A stretch of 56,112 nt of DNA from contig JANQIX010000094.1 in assembly GCA_028281925.1 (NCBI GenBank), positions 1 to 56,112 on the forward strand, in the 5' to 3' direction. Origin of the DNA: Alphaproteobacteria bacterium. Its GTDB lineage: Bacteria; Pseudomonadota; Alphaproteobacteria; DSM-16000; Inquilinaceae. The notes under the pieces are model-generated. The model searched no databases. It saw nothing but the letters and a program-made list of their open reading frames with translations, and was not told the DNA's origin. Shown piece after piece: positions 42,577 to 51,989 of this stretch. A program made the translations under genes and the position numbers. The stretch's first letter is position 1. Each line of letters opens with the position of its first letter.

Positions 42577-43878
42577 ATGGGCATGTGGACGGCGCTTTAT
42601 CGCGGCGCCACCGATTTGGCAGGACCAATCGTTCCGTTGATCCTCGACCGCCGTACGGCGGCGGGAAAGGAAGATCCGGCCCGCCGCGCTGAGCGGCTGG
42701 GCTGCCCCACGGTCGCCCGTCCGGCCGGCCCCTTGTGCTGGGTGCATGCCGCCAGCGTCGGCGAAGCCCTGTCTGTGCAGACCGTGGTCCGCCGTCTGCT
42801 CGCCCGCTTTCCTGCCTGCACCGTGCTGATGACGACCGGCACCGTGACCTCCGCCCGGCTGATGGGGGAGCGGCTGCCGCCGGGCGCAATCCATCAATAC
42901 GTCCCGTTGGACCGCTTGTCCTATGTGCGCAGCTTCCTGGACCACTGGGCGCCGGACCTGGTGATCTGGGTCGAGTCCGAGATCTGGCCCAACCATCTGG
43001 CTGAGCTGAAGCGGCGCGGCGTGCCGGCGGTGCTGGTGAATGCGCGGATGTCGGAACGGTCGTTCCGCAACTGGAAGCGGGCGCCGGGTTTGGTGCGCGA
43101 TCTCTTGTCCGCGTTCGAGCTGGTACTGCCCTGGAACGAGCAAGGGGCGGATCGTCTGCGGGCCCTTGGGATCGACCGGCTCGGGCCGACGGGCAATCTG
43201 AAGCTCGCCAGCGAGCCGCTTGCCGCCGACGGGGCGATGCTGGAGGCGATGCGCCAGGCCATCGGCAACCGGCCGGTCTGGCTTGCCGCCAGCACGCACC
43301 CCGGTGAGGAGGAGGTCTGTGCTGACGTTCATCGCCAGCTCGCCCGGCAGATCGGCGGTCTGCTGACGATCGTCGCGCCACGCCACCCGGCTCGCGGTCC
43401 GGCGCTGGCCGAACGGCTGCTGCCGGAATACGGTCCGGCACCGCGCCGGGCTGCTGGCGACGTGCCGACCGCCGACACAGCCCTTTATGTCGCCGACACC
43501 ATGGGTGAGATGGGGCTGCTGCTGCGTCTCGCCCCGATCGTCTTTGTCGGTGGATCGCTGGTCGAACACGGCGGCCACAACCCGAACGAGGCAGCGCAGC
43601 TGGGCTGCGCGATCCTCTATGGCCCGCACATGACCAACTTCCCCGAAATCACGCGCCAGCTCGAAGGGGCGGAGGCGGCAAGCGTGGTCAGCGATGGGGC
43701 GCAGCTGACGGCGCTCCTTGCCCGGCTATTGTCGGATCCTGAGATGGTGGCGGGCCAGGCCCGCCGGGCGAGGGCCGTTGCCGAGAGCAATCGCGGGGTG
43801 ATCGATCAGGTCATGACCGCCCTTGAGCCGCTGTTGACCCGGACATTGGCAGGAGGGGCCGGCGGCCGCGCGGCATGA
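42577..43878 (+). CDS. waaA: 3-deoxy-D-manno-octulosonic acid transferase WaaA (KdtA)
   Basis: The 433-residue protein has the WaaA pattern: WVHAASVGEALS, LMTTGTVTSARLM, PDLVIWVESEIWPN, STHPGEEEV and the late GGSLVEHGGHNPNEAA. It attaches Kdo to the lipid A precursor at the inner membrane. The ATG at 42577 is chosen over 42550 since the conserved N-terminus begins at MGMWTALYRG. It heads an LPS unit with lpxK and lpxL and overlaps lpxK as ATGA. Confidence 0.93.
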   Translation: MGMWTALYRGATDLAGPIVPLILDRRTAAGKEDPARRAERLGCPTVARPAGPLCWVHAASVGEALSVQTVVRRLLARFPACTVLMTTGTVTSARLMGERLPPGAIHQYVPLDRLSYVRSFLDHWAPDLVIWVESEIWPNHLAELKRRGVPAVLVNARMSERSFRNWKRAPGLVRDLLSAFELVLPWNEQGADRLRALGIDRLGPTGNLKLASEPLAADGAMLEAMRQAIGNRPVWLAASTHPGEEEVCADVHRQLARQIGGLLTIVAPRHPARGPALAERLLPEYGPAPRRAAGDVPTADTALYVADTMGEMGLLLRLAPIVFVGGSLVEHGGHNPNEAAQLGCAILYGPHMTNFPEITRQLEGAEAASVVSDGAQLTALLARLLSDPEMVAGQARRARAVAESNRGVIDQVMTALEPLLTRTLAGGAGGRAA

Positions 43879-44876
43879 AGGCTCCAGGGTTCTGGTACCG
43901 TCCCGCGGGTGCGGCGGCGATGCTGCTGGATCCGGCTGCCGCCCTCTACGAACTGGGCGGTGCCGTGCGCCAGCGGCTGGCCAAGCCGCACCACGCCAGC
44001 GTGCCGGTGGTGTGCGTCGGCAATCTGGTGGCGGGGGGCGCCGGCAAGACGCCGGTTGCCATCTCCATCGGTCGCCGCCTTTCAGACCTCGGTGTCAGTG
44101 TCCACTTCCTGACGCGCGGTTATCGGGGTCGAGAGGCTGGGCCGGTTGCCGTCGATCCCGACCGCCACACGGCGCGCGACGTGGGGGATGAGCCGCTTTT
44201 GCTGGCCACGCACGCCCCTACCTGGGTCGCGCGCGATCGTGAGGCCGGGGCGCGGGCTGCGGCGGCAGCCGGCGCCGGTGCCATCGTCATGGATGACGGG
44301 CTGCAGAACCCGACGCTGGCCAAGGACCTCGCCCTCCTGGTGGTGGATGGCGAGACGGCGTTCGGCAACGGCCGCATCCTGCCGGCGGGGCCGTTGCGGG
44401 AGCCGATCCGCAGAGCGCTGACGCGCGTGCAGGCCATCGTGATGATGGGAGAGGACGCAACTGGCATCGGCGGCATGCTGGCGGCCGGGCCGCTTCCCGT
44501 GCTGTCGGCATCTCTGGTGCCGGACGGCGATGCCAGCCGGTGGCGCGGTGCCCGCATGGCGGCCTTCGCCGGCATCGGCCGCCCCGAGAAGTTCTTCGCG
44601 CTGCTCGACCAGCTTGGCTGTAGCCTGATCGCCCGGATCGCTTATGCCGACCATCATGCCTACCAGGCACAGGAAGTTGCGCGGATGATCGATCTGGCAG
44701 AGGCCGGACAGGCCGGGCTGGTGACGACGGCCAAGGATTATGTCCGCGTGCCGGCCGCGCTCAGGTCCCGGATCCAGGTGTTGCCGGTTCGTGTCGCCTG
44801 GGAGAGTGAAGCAATGCTGGACCGCGTGCTGGAGCCGGTCGTCCGGATGGCTGAGGAGGCTCGCGATGGCGTCTAG
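43875..44876 (+). CDS. lpxK: Tetraacyldisaccharide 4'-kinase LpxK
   Basis: This 333-residue membrane-associated kinase has the N-terminal APGFWYR, the P-loop region VGNLVAGGAGKTP, LTRGYRG, and VMDDGLQNP with the catalytic Asp pair. LpxK phosphorylates the 4' position of the lipid A disaccharide. It overlaps waaA by four bases and lpxL by 11, consistent with coupled translation. Confidence 0.94.
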   Translation: MKAPGFWYRPAGAAAMLLDPAAALYELGGAVRQRLAKPHHASVPVVCVGNLVAGGAGKTPVAISIGRRLSDLGVSVHFLTRGYRGREAGPVAVDPDRHTARDVGDEPLLLATHAPTWVARDREAGARAAAAAGAGAIVMDDGLQNPTLAKDLALLVVDGETAFGNGRILPAGPLREPIRRALTRVQAIVMMGEDATGIGGMLAAGPLPVLSASLVPDGDASRWRGARMAAFAGIGRPEKFFALLDQLGCSLIARIAYADHHAYQAQEVARMIDLAEAGQAGLVTTAKDYVRVPAALRSRIQVLPVRVAWESEAMLDRVLEPVVRMAEEARDGV

Positions 44877-45849
44877 CCGGCCGCGCGCGCGTTCCTGGTG
44901 GCGGTATTGGGTCAGCGACAGCATCCAGGGTGGGCTGATCTACGCGGTCTATGGCGTCTTCCGTTGCCTGCCGCTGGACTGGTCGTCGGCGTTCTGGGGA
45001 TGGCTCATGCGCCTGATCGGGCCGAGGCTGTCCGCCCATGCCCGCGCCGATGCCAACCTGGCCGCCTGTTTCCCCGACAAGACGCTGGCCGAGCGACGCC
45101 GGATTCTGCTCGGCATGTGGGAAAATCTCGGCCGGGTCATGGGCGAGTACCCGCATAACGAGAGACTTTGGCGCAACCTTGCCCGCATCGAGATGGACGA
45201 GCCGGAATACCTCACGCCCGAGCCCTATGCCGACCGTCCCGTCATCTTCTTCAGCGCTCATCTCGGCAATTGGGAGATCGCGGCGGCCACAGCGCATGTA
45301 CGGGGGTTTCCGGTCTCGCTGGTCTTCCGCGCCCCTAACAATCGGTTCGTCGACCGGCTGATCCGGAGGATCCGCGGCCGCTATACGGTGGCGGAGGTGC
45401 CCAAGGGCCCGGAGGGCGTCCGCGCGGCGATGCGGACGATGCGCGGCAAGGGCACCATGGCGATTCTGATCGATCAGAAGATGAACGACGGCATCGCGGT
45501 GCCGCTGTTCGGCCGCCCGGCCATGACCAGCCCGGCCATCGCTCAGTTCGCGCTGAAGCACAAGGCCGTGCTGTTCCCGTCACGCGTGGTCCGCGTCAAA
45601 GGCGCCCATTTTCGCATGTGCGTGGAGCCGGCGCTTGAGGTCGTGCGCACCGGCGACGACGCAAAGGACGCCTATGACACCATGGTCAAGGTGCACACCA
45701 TCCTGGAACGTTGGATCACCGAGCATCCCGAACAGTGGCTGTGGGTGCACGCCCGCTGGCCCGACAGCCCCCGGCGCCGCAAGAAATCGCTGCCCAAACC
45801 CGAAGATCAGCCTCAGTCGGCCGGGCGCCGAACGGCCGTGAACAGGTAG
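44866..45849 (+). CDS. lpxL: Lipid A acyltransferase, LpxL/HtrB family
   Basis: The 327-residue protein has an N-terminal membrane segment and the acyltransferase motif HLGNWE (about residues 140-145), matching the HX4(D/E) active site, then the family stretches DQKMNDGIAVPLFG and PEQWLWVHARWP. It adds a secondary acyl chain to lipid A; which chain is not evident. GAGGAGG precedes the ATG. Its basic C-terminus overlaps the convergent methyltransferase gene by 37 bases. Confidence 0.9.
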   Translation: MASSRPRARSWWRYWVSDSIQGGLIYAVYGVFRCLPLDWSSAFWGWLMRLIGPRLSAHARADANLAACFPDKTLAERRRILLGMWENLGRVMGEYPHNERLWRNLARIEMDEPEYLTPEPYADRPVIFFSAHLGNWEIAAATAHVRGFPVSLVFRAPNNRFVDRLIRRIRGRYTVAEVPKGPEGVRAAMRTMRGKGTMAILIDQKMNDGIAVPLFGRPAMTSPAIAQFALKHKAVLFPSRVVRVKGAHFRMCVEPALEVVRTGDDAKDAYDTMVKVHTILERWITEHPEQWLWVHARWPDSPRRRKKSLPKPEDQPQSAGRRTAVNR

Positions 45850-46550
45850 GTATAGCTGCCGGCCGATTGGTGGAAGATCTCCGCTTCCTGTTCCAGCTCG
45901 CCGATCAGGGTTTCCATCTCGTGGTTCGGGGTGCAGGCACGAAGCTCTGCCGCCCGTTTCAATACGCCGTCGTAATAGGCAACCCAAGCAGAGGCTGGCA
46001 CGGGTTCCGTTGCCGCCACCTCGTAGCCGGCGGCTGCCGCCATTTCGGGAAAGTCGGTCGCGTCCGGCATGTCGGGGTACTCGGCATCCCAGAAGGTGCG
46101 CACGGGCTCAGGGGCGTCTTCCGTCAGCCAGCCGGCGTCGGCGATCACTGCGATGCCGCCCGGCCGTAGGATCGGGCGCCAGGCATCCAGGGCCTGCCGG
46201 AAACCGATATTGTAGGCGGCCCCTTCCGACCAGATCAGGTCGACGCTGTCCGCCGGCTCGCCGGGGTTCCGCATGTCGGCGGCACGCGTTTCGACAAGGT
46301 CCTGCAGGCCGGCCTCGGCAAACCGAGCCCGCACGCGCTCTAGAAACACATTGGACAGGTCGACGGACGTGACGCGGGCGCCAAGCGCCCGTGCCAGCAT
46401 CAGGCTCTGCTGGCCTGTGCCGCAGCCGAGATCGAGCACTCGCGGTGCAGCCGGCAGCGGGCCGATAGCCTTGAGTACTTTCAGGCTCGTCGCCTTATCG
46501 TGCGGGCCGAGCATCTCAAGCTCGGCGAAGAATGCCGTCATCACATCCAT
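45813..46550 (-). CDS. Class I SAM-dependent methyltransferase
   Basis: The 245-residue protein has the SAM loop VLDLGCGTGQQSL (motif I), VTSVDLS, and LRPGGIAVIAD (post-III). The closest feel is the MT domain of small-molecule methyltransferases, with no substrate clue. GGAGG lies about ten bases before the ATG at 46550; an in-frame ATG at 46685 would add 45 residues of low-confidence sequence. It diverges from the DUF2541-like gene. Confidence 0.82.
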   Translation of the reverse strand: MDVMTAFFAELEMLGPHDKATSLKVLKAIGPLPAAPRVLDLGCGTGQQSLMLARALGARVTSVDLSNVFLERVRARFAEAGLQDLVETRAADMRNPGEPADSVDLIWSEGAAYNIGFRQALDAWRPILRPGGIAVIADAGWLTEDAPEPVRTFWDAEYPDMPDATDFPEMAAAAGYEVAATEPVPASAWVAYYDGVLKRAAELRACTPNHEMETLIGELEQEAEIFHQSAGSYTYLFTAVRRPAD

Positions 46551-46779
46551 GACATGGAGCCTCCTGCGCTGTCGCCGGTGATAGGCCAGCCGATCTAGTT
46601 GCGGACTCCAGGCGCGCTGCCGTGCCGTGGGCGCCGGGAAGTTGGGTATCGCTGGCCTGATCGGTTGGCGACTCGTTTTCCGCACTGCAGCATCGCCGAT
46701 TTTTGCTGCGACGGGAACGACGCCGCTGATCGTTAGGATGATTTACGGAGAGAGAACCATTCGAAGATGGAGGTGACGG

Positions 46780-47187
46780 ATGCGCCCCATGCGCAAAGCA
46801 ACGACGATGGTCGGTTTCGGTGTCGCGCTTTCGATCATGGTCGGTCTGGGAGGTTCCGCGTGGGCGCAGCAGGGAGCCCTGCTCGGTGCCCGCACCGTCG
46901 CCGATCTGAGCGAGACCGATGTGATTGCGGTGCCGGGCGGGCAGAGCTTCTCCTCCATCCGGCTCTGTGTCGCCCAGCGGGCCGTCCGCTTCCGTGATCT
47001 CGACATAGTCTTTGCCAACGGCGCCAGCCAGGATGCGAGCGTCCAACGACGGATCAATGCGGGTGAGTGCACGCGATGGATCGACCTAGCCGGGCAGCGG
47101 CGGAACATCGCGCGCATTGTCATGCGCTATGACACGCTGAACAATGTCGGGATGCAGGCCATCGTGACCGCCTTCGGTCGCCGCTGA
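46780..47187 (+). CDS. Secreted DUF2541-like protein
   Basis: The 135-residue protein has a signal peptide (about residues 1-29, ending AWA) and a mature domain with GARTVADLSETDVIAVPG, RLCVAQRAVRFRDLDIVFANG and ECTRWIDLAGQRRNI, which I associate with DUF2541. Two cysteines (63 and about 97) probably form a disulfide. The family's function is unknown. GGAGGTGA, a near-perfect ribosome-binding site, precedes the ATG by six bases, suggesting strong expression. Confidence 0.75.
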   Translation: MRPMRKATTMVGFGVALSIMVGLGGSAWAQQGALLGARTVADLSETDVIAVPGGQSFSSIRLCVAQRAVRFRDLDIVFANGASQDASVQRRINAGECTRWIDLAGQRRNIARIVMRYDTLNNVGMQAIVTAFGRR

Positions 47188-47196
47188 TCCGCGGTG

Positions 47197-48303
47197 TCAC
47201 GGTGGCTCGGCGCGCCAGCGATAGGGCGACTGCAGGTGCTCGTCGGCAAGGAATGTGGCGTCGGTCAATGCCTCCAGGAACGCCAGCAGGTCGGCGCGCT
47301 CCGAGGGGCTGATCTCGAAGCCTCGCACATGGGGTGACGCCAGCGGTGATGGCTGGCCGGTGAGCGCCGCCTGGCCCCCGACCGCGTAGTGGGCAATGAC
47401 CTCGTCCAGCGTCGCGATCGAGCCGTCGTGCATGTAAGGCGCGGTGACGGCGATATTGCGCAGCGACGGCGTGCGGAAGCGGCCCATGTCGCCAGGGTCT
47501 TGCGTGTGCGCGATCAGGCCCTGGTCGCCTCCGGGATAGGCGCCGGCACCGTCGAGGTCGTAGAGCCCGGTGTTGTGGAACCGGGGCTCGATCGCCGCGT
47601 CGGTGAAATGGGGCGGGACATGGCAGGTGGCACAGGCCAGCCGGTGGTCGAAGAACAGGTCCATCCCGCGCCGGGCTGCTGGGCTCAGGGCACCGGAGGC
47701 CGGATCGCGGATGTGGCGGTCGTACGGCGCATCGTCTGAGATCAACGTGCGCTGGAAGGCGGCGATCGCCATGCGGATGGCGGGAAAGTCGATGGTGCCG
47801 CCGGTCTCCGGAAACGCCGCCTGGAAGCGTGCGCGGTAGGCAAGATCGGCCTCGAACCGGGCCAGGATGTCGGCCTGGCGGCCTTCGGCCATCATCTCAA
47901 TCGGATCGCGACCGAACAGGGGGCGGATCGACTGCTCCTCCAGCCGGGTCTCCGCCGGGTTGGCCCAGGTCAGCACCTGGAAATAGCCGACATTGGCGAG
48001 GCCCGGCGTGTTGCGCGGGTGGCGTTCGCCGGTGATGCCGATGGCGACCCTCCGGCCATCGCTGAAGCCAAGTTCCGGCCGGTGGCACGTCCCGCACGAC
48101 ATGTAGCCCGGGCCTGAGAGGCGGACGTCGTAGAACAGATACCGGCCCAGCTCGACCCGCTCGGGTGTGGTCGGGTTGTCGGCAGGGGCCGGCGGTGGTG
48201 GCCAGGGCGCAGATGTCGGCTGCGCCGCCAAAAAGGGAGCCGTCCAGGCGAACAACACGACCAGCCCGGCCGAGAACAGGATAGCGAAGACGGATCGCAG
48301 CAT
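47197..48303 (-). CDS. Di-haem enzyme of the MauG/cytochrome c peroxidase family, MbnH-like
   Basis: This 368-residue exported protein has a signal anchor or peptide (about 1-27), a proline-rich linker and two c-type haem sites, CGTCH at 70-74 and CATCH at 224-228. The segments LGRYLFYDVRLSG, HPRNTPGLANVGYF and EEQSIRPLFGRDPIEM resemble MbnH, which oxidises a tryptophan of its partner protein MbnP, more than ordinary bacterial peroxidases. No MbnP-like gene is next to it, so a peroxidase role remains open. The ATG at 48303 is supported by the signal sequence. Confidence 0.82.
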   Translation of the reverse strand: MLRSVFAILFSAGLVVLFAWTAPFLAAQPTSAPWPPPPAPADNPTTPERVELGRYLFYDVRLSGPGYMSCGTCHRPELGFSDGRRVAIGITGERHPRNTPGLANVGYFQVLTWANPAETRLEEQSIRPLFGRDPIEMMAEGRQADILARFEADLAYRARFQAAFPETGGTIDFPAIRMAIAAFQRTLISDDAPYDRHIRDPASGALSPAARRGMDLFFDHRLACATCHVPPHFTDAAIEPRFHNTGLYDLDGAGAYPGGDQGLIAHTQDPGDMGRFRTPSLRNIAVTAPYMHDGSIATLDEVIAHYAVGGQAALTGQPSPLASPHVRGFEISPSERADLLAFLEALTDATFLADEHLQSPYRWRAEPP

Positions 48304-48362
48304 GTCCGGCACCCACGTCCGGACCACGGTCGCGCCGTTCGATCGACAACGCAAGCGATCGC

Positions 48363-49874
48363 CTAGAACAGGCTGCCTTGCCCGGGCGCATTCTTGCCGC
48401 GCTGCTGGGTGGGGCGGGGACGCGGCTGGGCGCCGTCGACGGTGGCGGGCACGCGCCTCTCGTCGCGGAACTCCAGGCTGATGCAATCCCCGGGCGAAAG
48501 TCCCGCGCCGTCCATCACCGGCTCGTCCGCGCGGTCGCGCACCAGGGCGAAGCCGCGGCGCAACACATCCTTGTAGGAATAGCTGTCCAGCAGGCCGCCG
48601 AGGGCGCCCAACCGGTCGCCGGCCCGGCCCAACAGCGTCGCCGCTGCACGCGAAAGGCGGTCGCCGCCGAGCGGCGTGAAGCCCTGGCGCCGCCAAGCCA
48701 ACAGCGCCGGTCCGACGGCCGCGAAGCGTTCTGAGGCTGTGGCAAGCTGGCGGGATGTGGCAGCCAGCCGCTCGCGCGGATGCATCAGGCCGGCGCCGAG
48801 CTGGGCCAGGGCAGCGCGCCGGCGGTCCAGTGCCACGGTGATGGACCGGTCGAGGCGTTCGCCGCGGTCGTCGCAACGCTGGAAGGCGGTCTCCAGCAGG
48901 CGTGCCGGATCGCCGAGGCCGCGGGCCAGGCCCTCCAGCCGCAGGCGCCGGTCGGCGAACAGGCGATGTGCGCCCGCCATCAGCCGGCGTTGGGTGTCGA
49001 GCAGCTGGGCCTGCAACTCGGCCCGCACCGGGACAGCCACCTCGGCGGCGGCGGTCGGGGTCGGTGCCCGGTGGTCGGCCGCGAGGTCCAAAAGCGTCGT
49101 ATCCGTCTCATGCCCGATGGCGCTGATCAACGGGATGCGGCTGGCGGCCGCCGCGCGGACCACCGCCTCTTCGTTGAACGGCATCAGGTCTTCCAGGCTG
49201 CCGCCGCCGCGCGCGACGATCAGCAGATCGGGTCGATGGCTGGAGCCGTCCGGAAGGCTGTCAAATCCGGTGATGGCGGTGGCCACCTGTTCGGCCGCCG
49301 TCTCACCCTGCACGGCCACGGGCCAGAGCAGCATGGGCCGCGGGAAGCGGTCGGCCAGGCGGTGCAGGATGTCGCGAATCACCGAGCCCGAGGGCGAGGT
49401 GATCACGCCGATCAGCCGCGGCAGTCTTGGTAACGGGCGCTTGCGCTCCGGGTCGAACAGGCCTTCGGCCGCCAGGCGGCGCTTGCGCTCCTCCAGCATC
49501 ATCAACAGCGCGCCAAGGCCCGCGGCCTCCATGCTCTCGATGACGATCTGGTACTTCGACTGGCCGGGATAGGTGGTCAGCCGGCCGGAGCACACCACCT
49601 CCAGCCCTTCTTCCGCACGGGTCTTCAGCTTGCCCACGGTGCCGCGCCAGCACACGGCGGCCAGAACGGCCTGGTCGTCTTTCAGCGTCAGATAGAGATG
49701 GCCGGAGGAATGGTACTTGGGCTGGCTGATCTCGCCGCGCACGCGGACATGGCCGAATTCCGACTCAACCGTGCGCTTCAGCGCCTGCGAGAGCTCGCTG
49801 ACGGAGAATTCCGGCAGATTGCTGCCGGCCGTGGGAAGGGCGTTCGGTGTCTGTGTCATGGTGGTGGTCGCCAT
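48363..49874 (-). CDS. xseA: Exodeoxyribonuclease VII large subunit
   Basis: The 503-residue product has an N-terminal OB-fold (about residues 22-120, EFSVSELSQALKRTVES start), the catalytic domain with GVITSPSGSVIRDI, DLLIVARGGGSLEDLMPFN and ISAIGHETDTTLLD, and a long coiled-coil C-terminal part. With XseB it degrades single-stranded DNA. A second ATG at 49859 could be the start. It diverges from purD with only 37 bases between them. xseB is not in the window. Confidence 0.95.
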   Translation of the reverse strand: MATTTMTQTPNALPTAGSNLPEFSVSELSQALKRTVESEFGHVRVRGEISQPKYHSSGHLYLTLKDDQAVLAAVCWRGTVGKLKTRAEEGLEVVCSGRLTTYPGQSKYQIVIESMEAAGLGALLMMLEERKRRLAAEGLFDPERKRPLPRLPRLIGVITSPSGSVIRDILHRLADRFPRPMLLWPVAVQGETAAEQVATAITGFDSLPDGSSHRPDLLIVARGGGSLEDLMPFNEEAVVRAAAASRIPLISAIGHETDTTLLDLAADHRAPTPTAAAEVAVPVRAELQAQLLDTQRRLMAGAHRLFADRRLRLEGLARGLGDPARLLETAFQRCDDRGERLDRSITVALDRRRAALAQLGAGLMHPRERLAATSRQLATASERFAAVGPALLAWRRQGFTPLGGDRLSRAAATLLGRAGDRLGALGGLLDSYSYKDVLRRGFALVRDRADEPVMDGAGLSPGDCISLEFRDERRVPATVDGAQPRPRPTQQRGKNAPGQGSLF

Positions 49875-49911
49875 GATACAAGCCCGCGCAGGTGCGGCAA
49901 GGGAGGCGACG

Positions 49912-51177
49912 GTGAAGATCTTGGTGGTCGGAAGCGGGGGGCGCGAACACGCGCTGTGCTGGGCGATCGGCGCGTCGCCGCTGTGCGAGTCGCTTTATTG
50001 CGCCCCGGGCAATGCCGGCATTGCGGCCGAGGCTGAATGCGTGCCCATCGCCGCCACCGATGTCGACGGCCTGGTGGGATTTGCACGCGACCATGCAATC
50101 GACCTCGTCGTGGTGGGACCGGAAGCGCCGCTGGTGGCGGGGTTGGTCGATCGGCTGCAGGCGGCCGGTATCAAGGCTTTCGGGCCCTCCGCTGCGGCTG
50201 CTGAACTGGAGGGCTCAAAGGGCTTCATGAAGGACCTCTGCGCCCGCCACGGCGTGCCGACCGCGGCTTACCGGCGCTTTACGGACGCTGCGGCCGCCAA
50301 GGCATATATCCGCCAAAGCCAGGCCCCGATCGTGGTCAAGGCCGATGGCCTGGCTGCTGGCAAAGGCGTGGTCGTCGCCGCCACAGTGGACGACGCGGAA
50401 GCGGCGGTCGACGCGTTCATGATGGATCGCATCCACGGCACTGCCGGTGATGAGGTGATCGTTGAAGAGTGCCTGGTCGGGCCGGAGATCAGTTTCTTTG
50501 CGTTGGTCGACGGCGCCCATGCTCTGCCGCTGGCGAGCGCCCAGGACTATAAGCGCGTCGGCGACGGTAACGCGGGCCCGAACACCGGCGGCATGGGCGC
50601 CGTCTCGCCCGCTCCGGCCATGGATGATGCGCTGCAAGAGCGCATCATGGCGGAGATCGTCACGCCCATCGTCGCCGGACTGGCGGCCGAGGGACGGCCC
50701 TATCAAGGCGTGCTGTTCGCCGGGCTGATCCTGACCGAAGACGGTCCCAAGGCGTTGGAATTCAACGTGCGCTTCGGCGATCCGGAATGCCAGGCCCTGG
50801 TCGTGCGGCTGAAGTCGGACCTCTTGCCGGCACTGATGGCCGCAGCGGACGGCGTACTAAAGACGTTCGACCTGCAGTGGTACGACGCGGCGTCCGTCTG
50901 CGTGGTGATGGCCAGCCGCGGCTATCCGGGATCGTACGAGAAGGGGACGGTGATCGGCGGCGTGGAAGCTGCGGCCGATCCCGACGGGGCGGTCATCTTC
51001 CACGCGGGCACGAAACGGCGTGACGATGGCCGAATCGTCGCCGACGGTGGCCGCGTCCTCGGCGTCACCGCAACCGGCGCCACCATTGCCGACGCTCGCA
51101 CGCAGGCCTACGCCACCGTCGACCAGGTCGACTGGCCACAGGGGTTCTGCCGTCGCGACATCGCGCAGGGCCTGTAG
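49912..51177 (+). CDS. purD: Phosphoribosylamine–glycine ligase PurD
   Basis: The 421-residue ATP-grasp enzyme begins with ILVVGSGGREHALCWAI and has KADGLAAGKGVVVA, EECLVGPEISFFALVDG, GPNTGGMGAVSPAP and EFNVRFGDPECQ, covering ATP and metal binding. PurD makes glycinamide ribonucleotide in purine synthesis. The GTG at 49912 has GGGAGG upstream and gives the exact family start. It ends 10 bases before a structured repeat-like spacer. Confidence 0.96.
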   Translation: MKILVVGSGGREHALCWAIGASPLCESLYCAPGNAGIAAEAECVPIAATDVDGLVGFARDHAIDLVVVGPEAPLVAGLVDRLQAAGIKAFGPSAAAAELEGSKGFMKDLCARHGVPTAAYRRFTDAAAAKAYIRQSQAPIVVKADGLAAGKGVVVAATVDDAEAAVDAFMMDRIHGTAGDEVIVEECLVGPEISFFALVDGAHALPLASAQDYKRVGDGNAGPNTGGMGAVSPAPAMDDALQERIMAEIVTPIVAGLAAEGRPYQGVLFAGLILTEDGPKALEFNVRFGDPECQALVVRLKSDLLPALMAAADGVLKTFDLQWYDAASVCVVMASRGYPGSYEKGTVIGGVEAAADPDGAVIFHAGTKRRDDGRIVADGGRVLGVTATGATIADARTQAYATVDQVDWPQGFCRRDIAQGL

Positions 51178-51186
51178 GCGGGTGCC

Positions 51187-51278
51187 GTCGTAGGTCAGGT
51201 AGAGGCGAAGCCGAGACCTGACGCCCCGTCGGTGGCGTCGCCGCATTGGGTCGCGCTTCGCTTGATCCGACCTACGAC
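51187..51278. repeat. REP-like structured element between convergent purD and pdeM
   Basis: GTCGTAGGTC at 51187-51196 pairs with GACCTACGAC at 51269-51278 as an outer stem. Inside are GTCAGGT/ACCTGAC (first hairpin, about 51195-51221) and GACGCC/GGCGTC (second hairpin, 51220-51239). The layout resembles a REP/BIME-type multi-hairpin. Its right end covers the pdeM stop codon (51272-51274). It probably ends or protects both transcripts. No second copy was noticed in this window. Confidence 0.6.
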
Positions 51279-51988
51279 TTCTGCTCGGTCTCCCATTCCG
51301 GCGCCAGCCGTGTGAGTGGCAGGGCGCGCACACGGTTGCCACTCAGCACATGCGCCACAACCTGACCGCTGAACAGGCGGGCGATCGCCCGGTCCAGCAC
51401 GTTGAGGCCGCCGGTGTAGGCGCCGAAGGCGGGTAGGATCAGCCGGCGGCCGTCGCCGATGAAGCAGCGCCGGGAGATTCGGCGCCCGCGTACGTGCACC
51501 ACGGCCTTGGGGTGGTAGTGGCCCGATACCTCCGCCGCCGCACCGGCAGCGGCCTGGTGGCGGAACACCAGTGTGCGGATCACCACGTCATCGACGGCGC
51601 GGCCACCCCAGGTCACGCACGGTGCCGGGTCGTGATTGCCGACGACCCAAAGCCAGTCCCGGCCGTCGATTGCGGTGCGCAGGCGCTTGCCATCCTCACG
51701 CGACAAGCGGTCGCCGGCCCGCCCGTCGTGGAAGCTGTCGCCGAGGCAGATCACGCGCTCGGGTTTCACCCTCCGCAGTACGGCCTCAAGACGGACCAGG
51801 GTCTGGGCCGTGTCATAGGGGGGCAGCATCTGGCCCCGCGCGGCATAGGCGGAGCCCTTCTCAAGATGCAGATCGGCAACGACCAGGGTGCGCTCTTCGG
51901 GCCAGTAAAGGGTGCCTTCCGGCTCTGCCACCATGGACTGGCCGTTGACGCGGATGGGCGTCGCCATGGCGTGGGGACGCTCGGCCAT
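51272..51988 (-). CDS. pdeM: Ligase-associated DNA damage response endonuclease PdeM
   Basis: The 238-residue metallophosphoesterase has DLHLEKGS, LGDSFHDGRAGDRL, VVGNHDP and SGHYHPKA, with the early VNGQSMVAEPEGTLYWPEE characteristic of PdeM. PdeM is normally linked to an ATP-dependent DNA ligase, a helicase and an exonuclease in a DNA-repair cluster. Here only the helicase is adjacent, starting one base after its stop. A second in-frame ATG at 51967 is possible. Confidence 0.9.
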   Translation of the reverse strand: MAERPHAMATPIRVNGQSMVAEPEGTLYWPEERTLVVADLHLEKGSAYAARGQMLPPYDTAQTLVRLEAVLRRVKPERVICLGDSFHDGRAGDRLSREDGKRLRTAIDGRDWLWVVGNHDPAPCVTWGGRAVDDVVIRTLVFRHQAAAGAAAEVSGHYHPKAVVHVRGRRISRRCFIGDGRRLILPAFGAYTGGLNVLDRAIARLFSGQVVAHVLSGNRVRALPLTRLAPEWETEQKS

Positions 51989-51989
51989 C

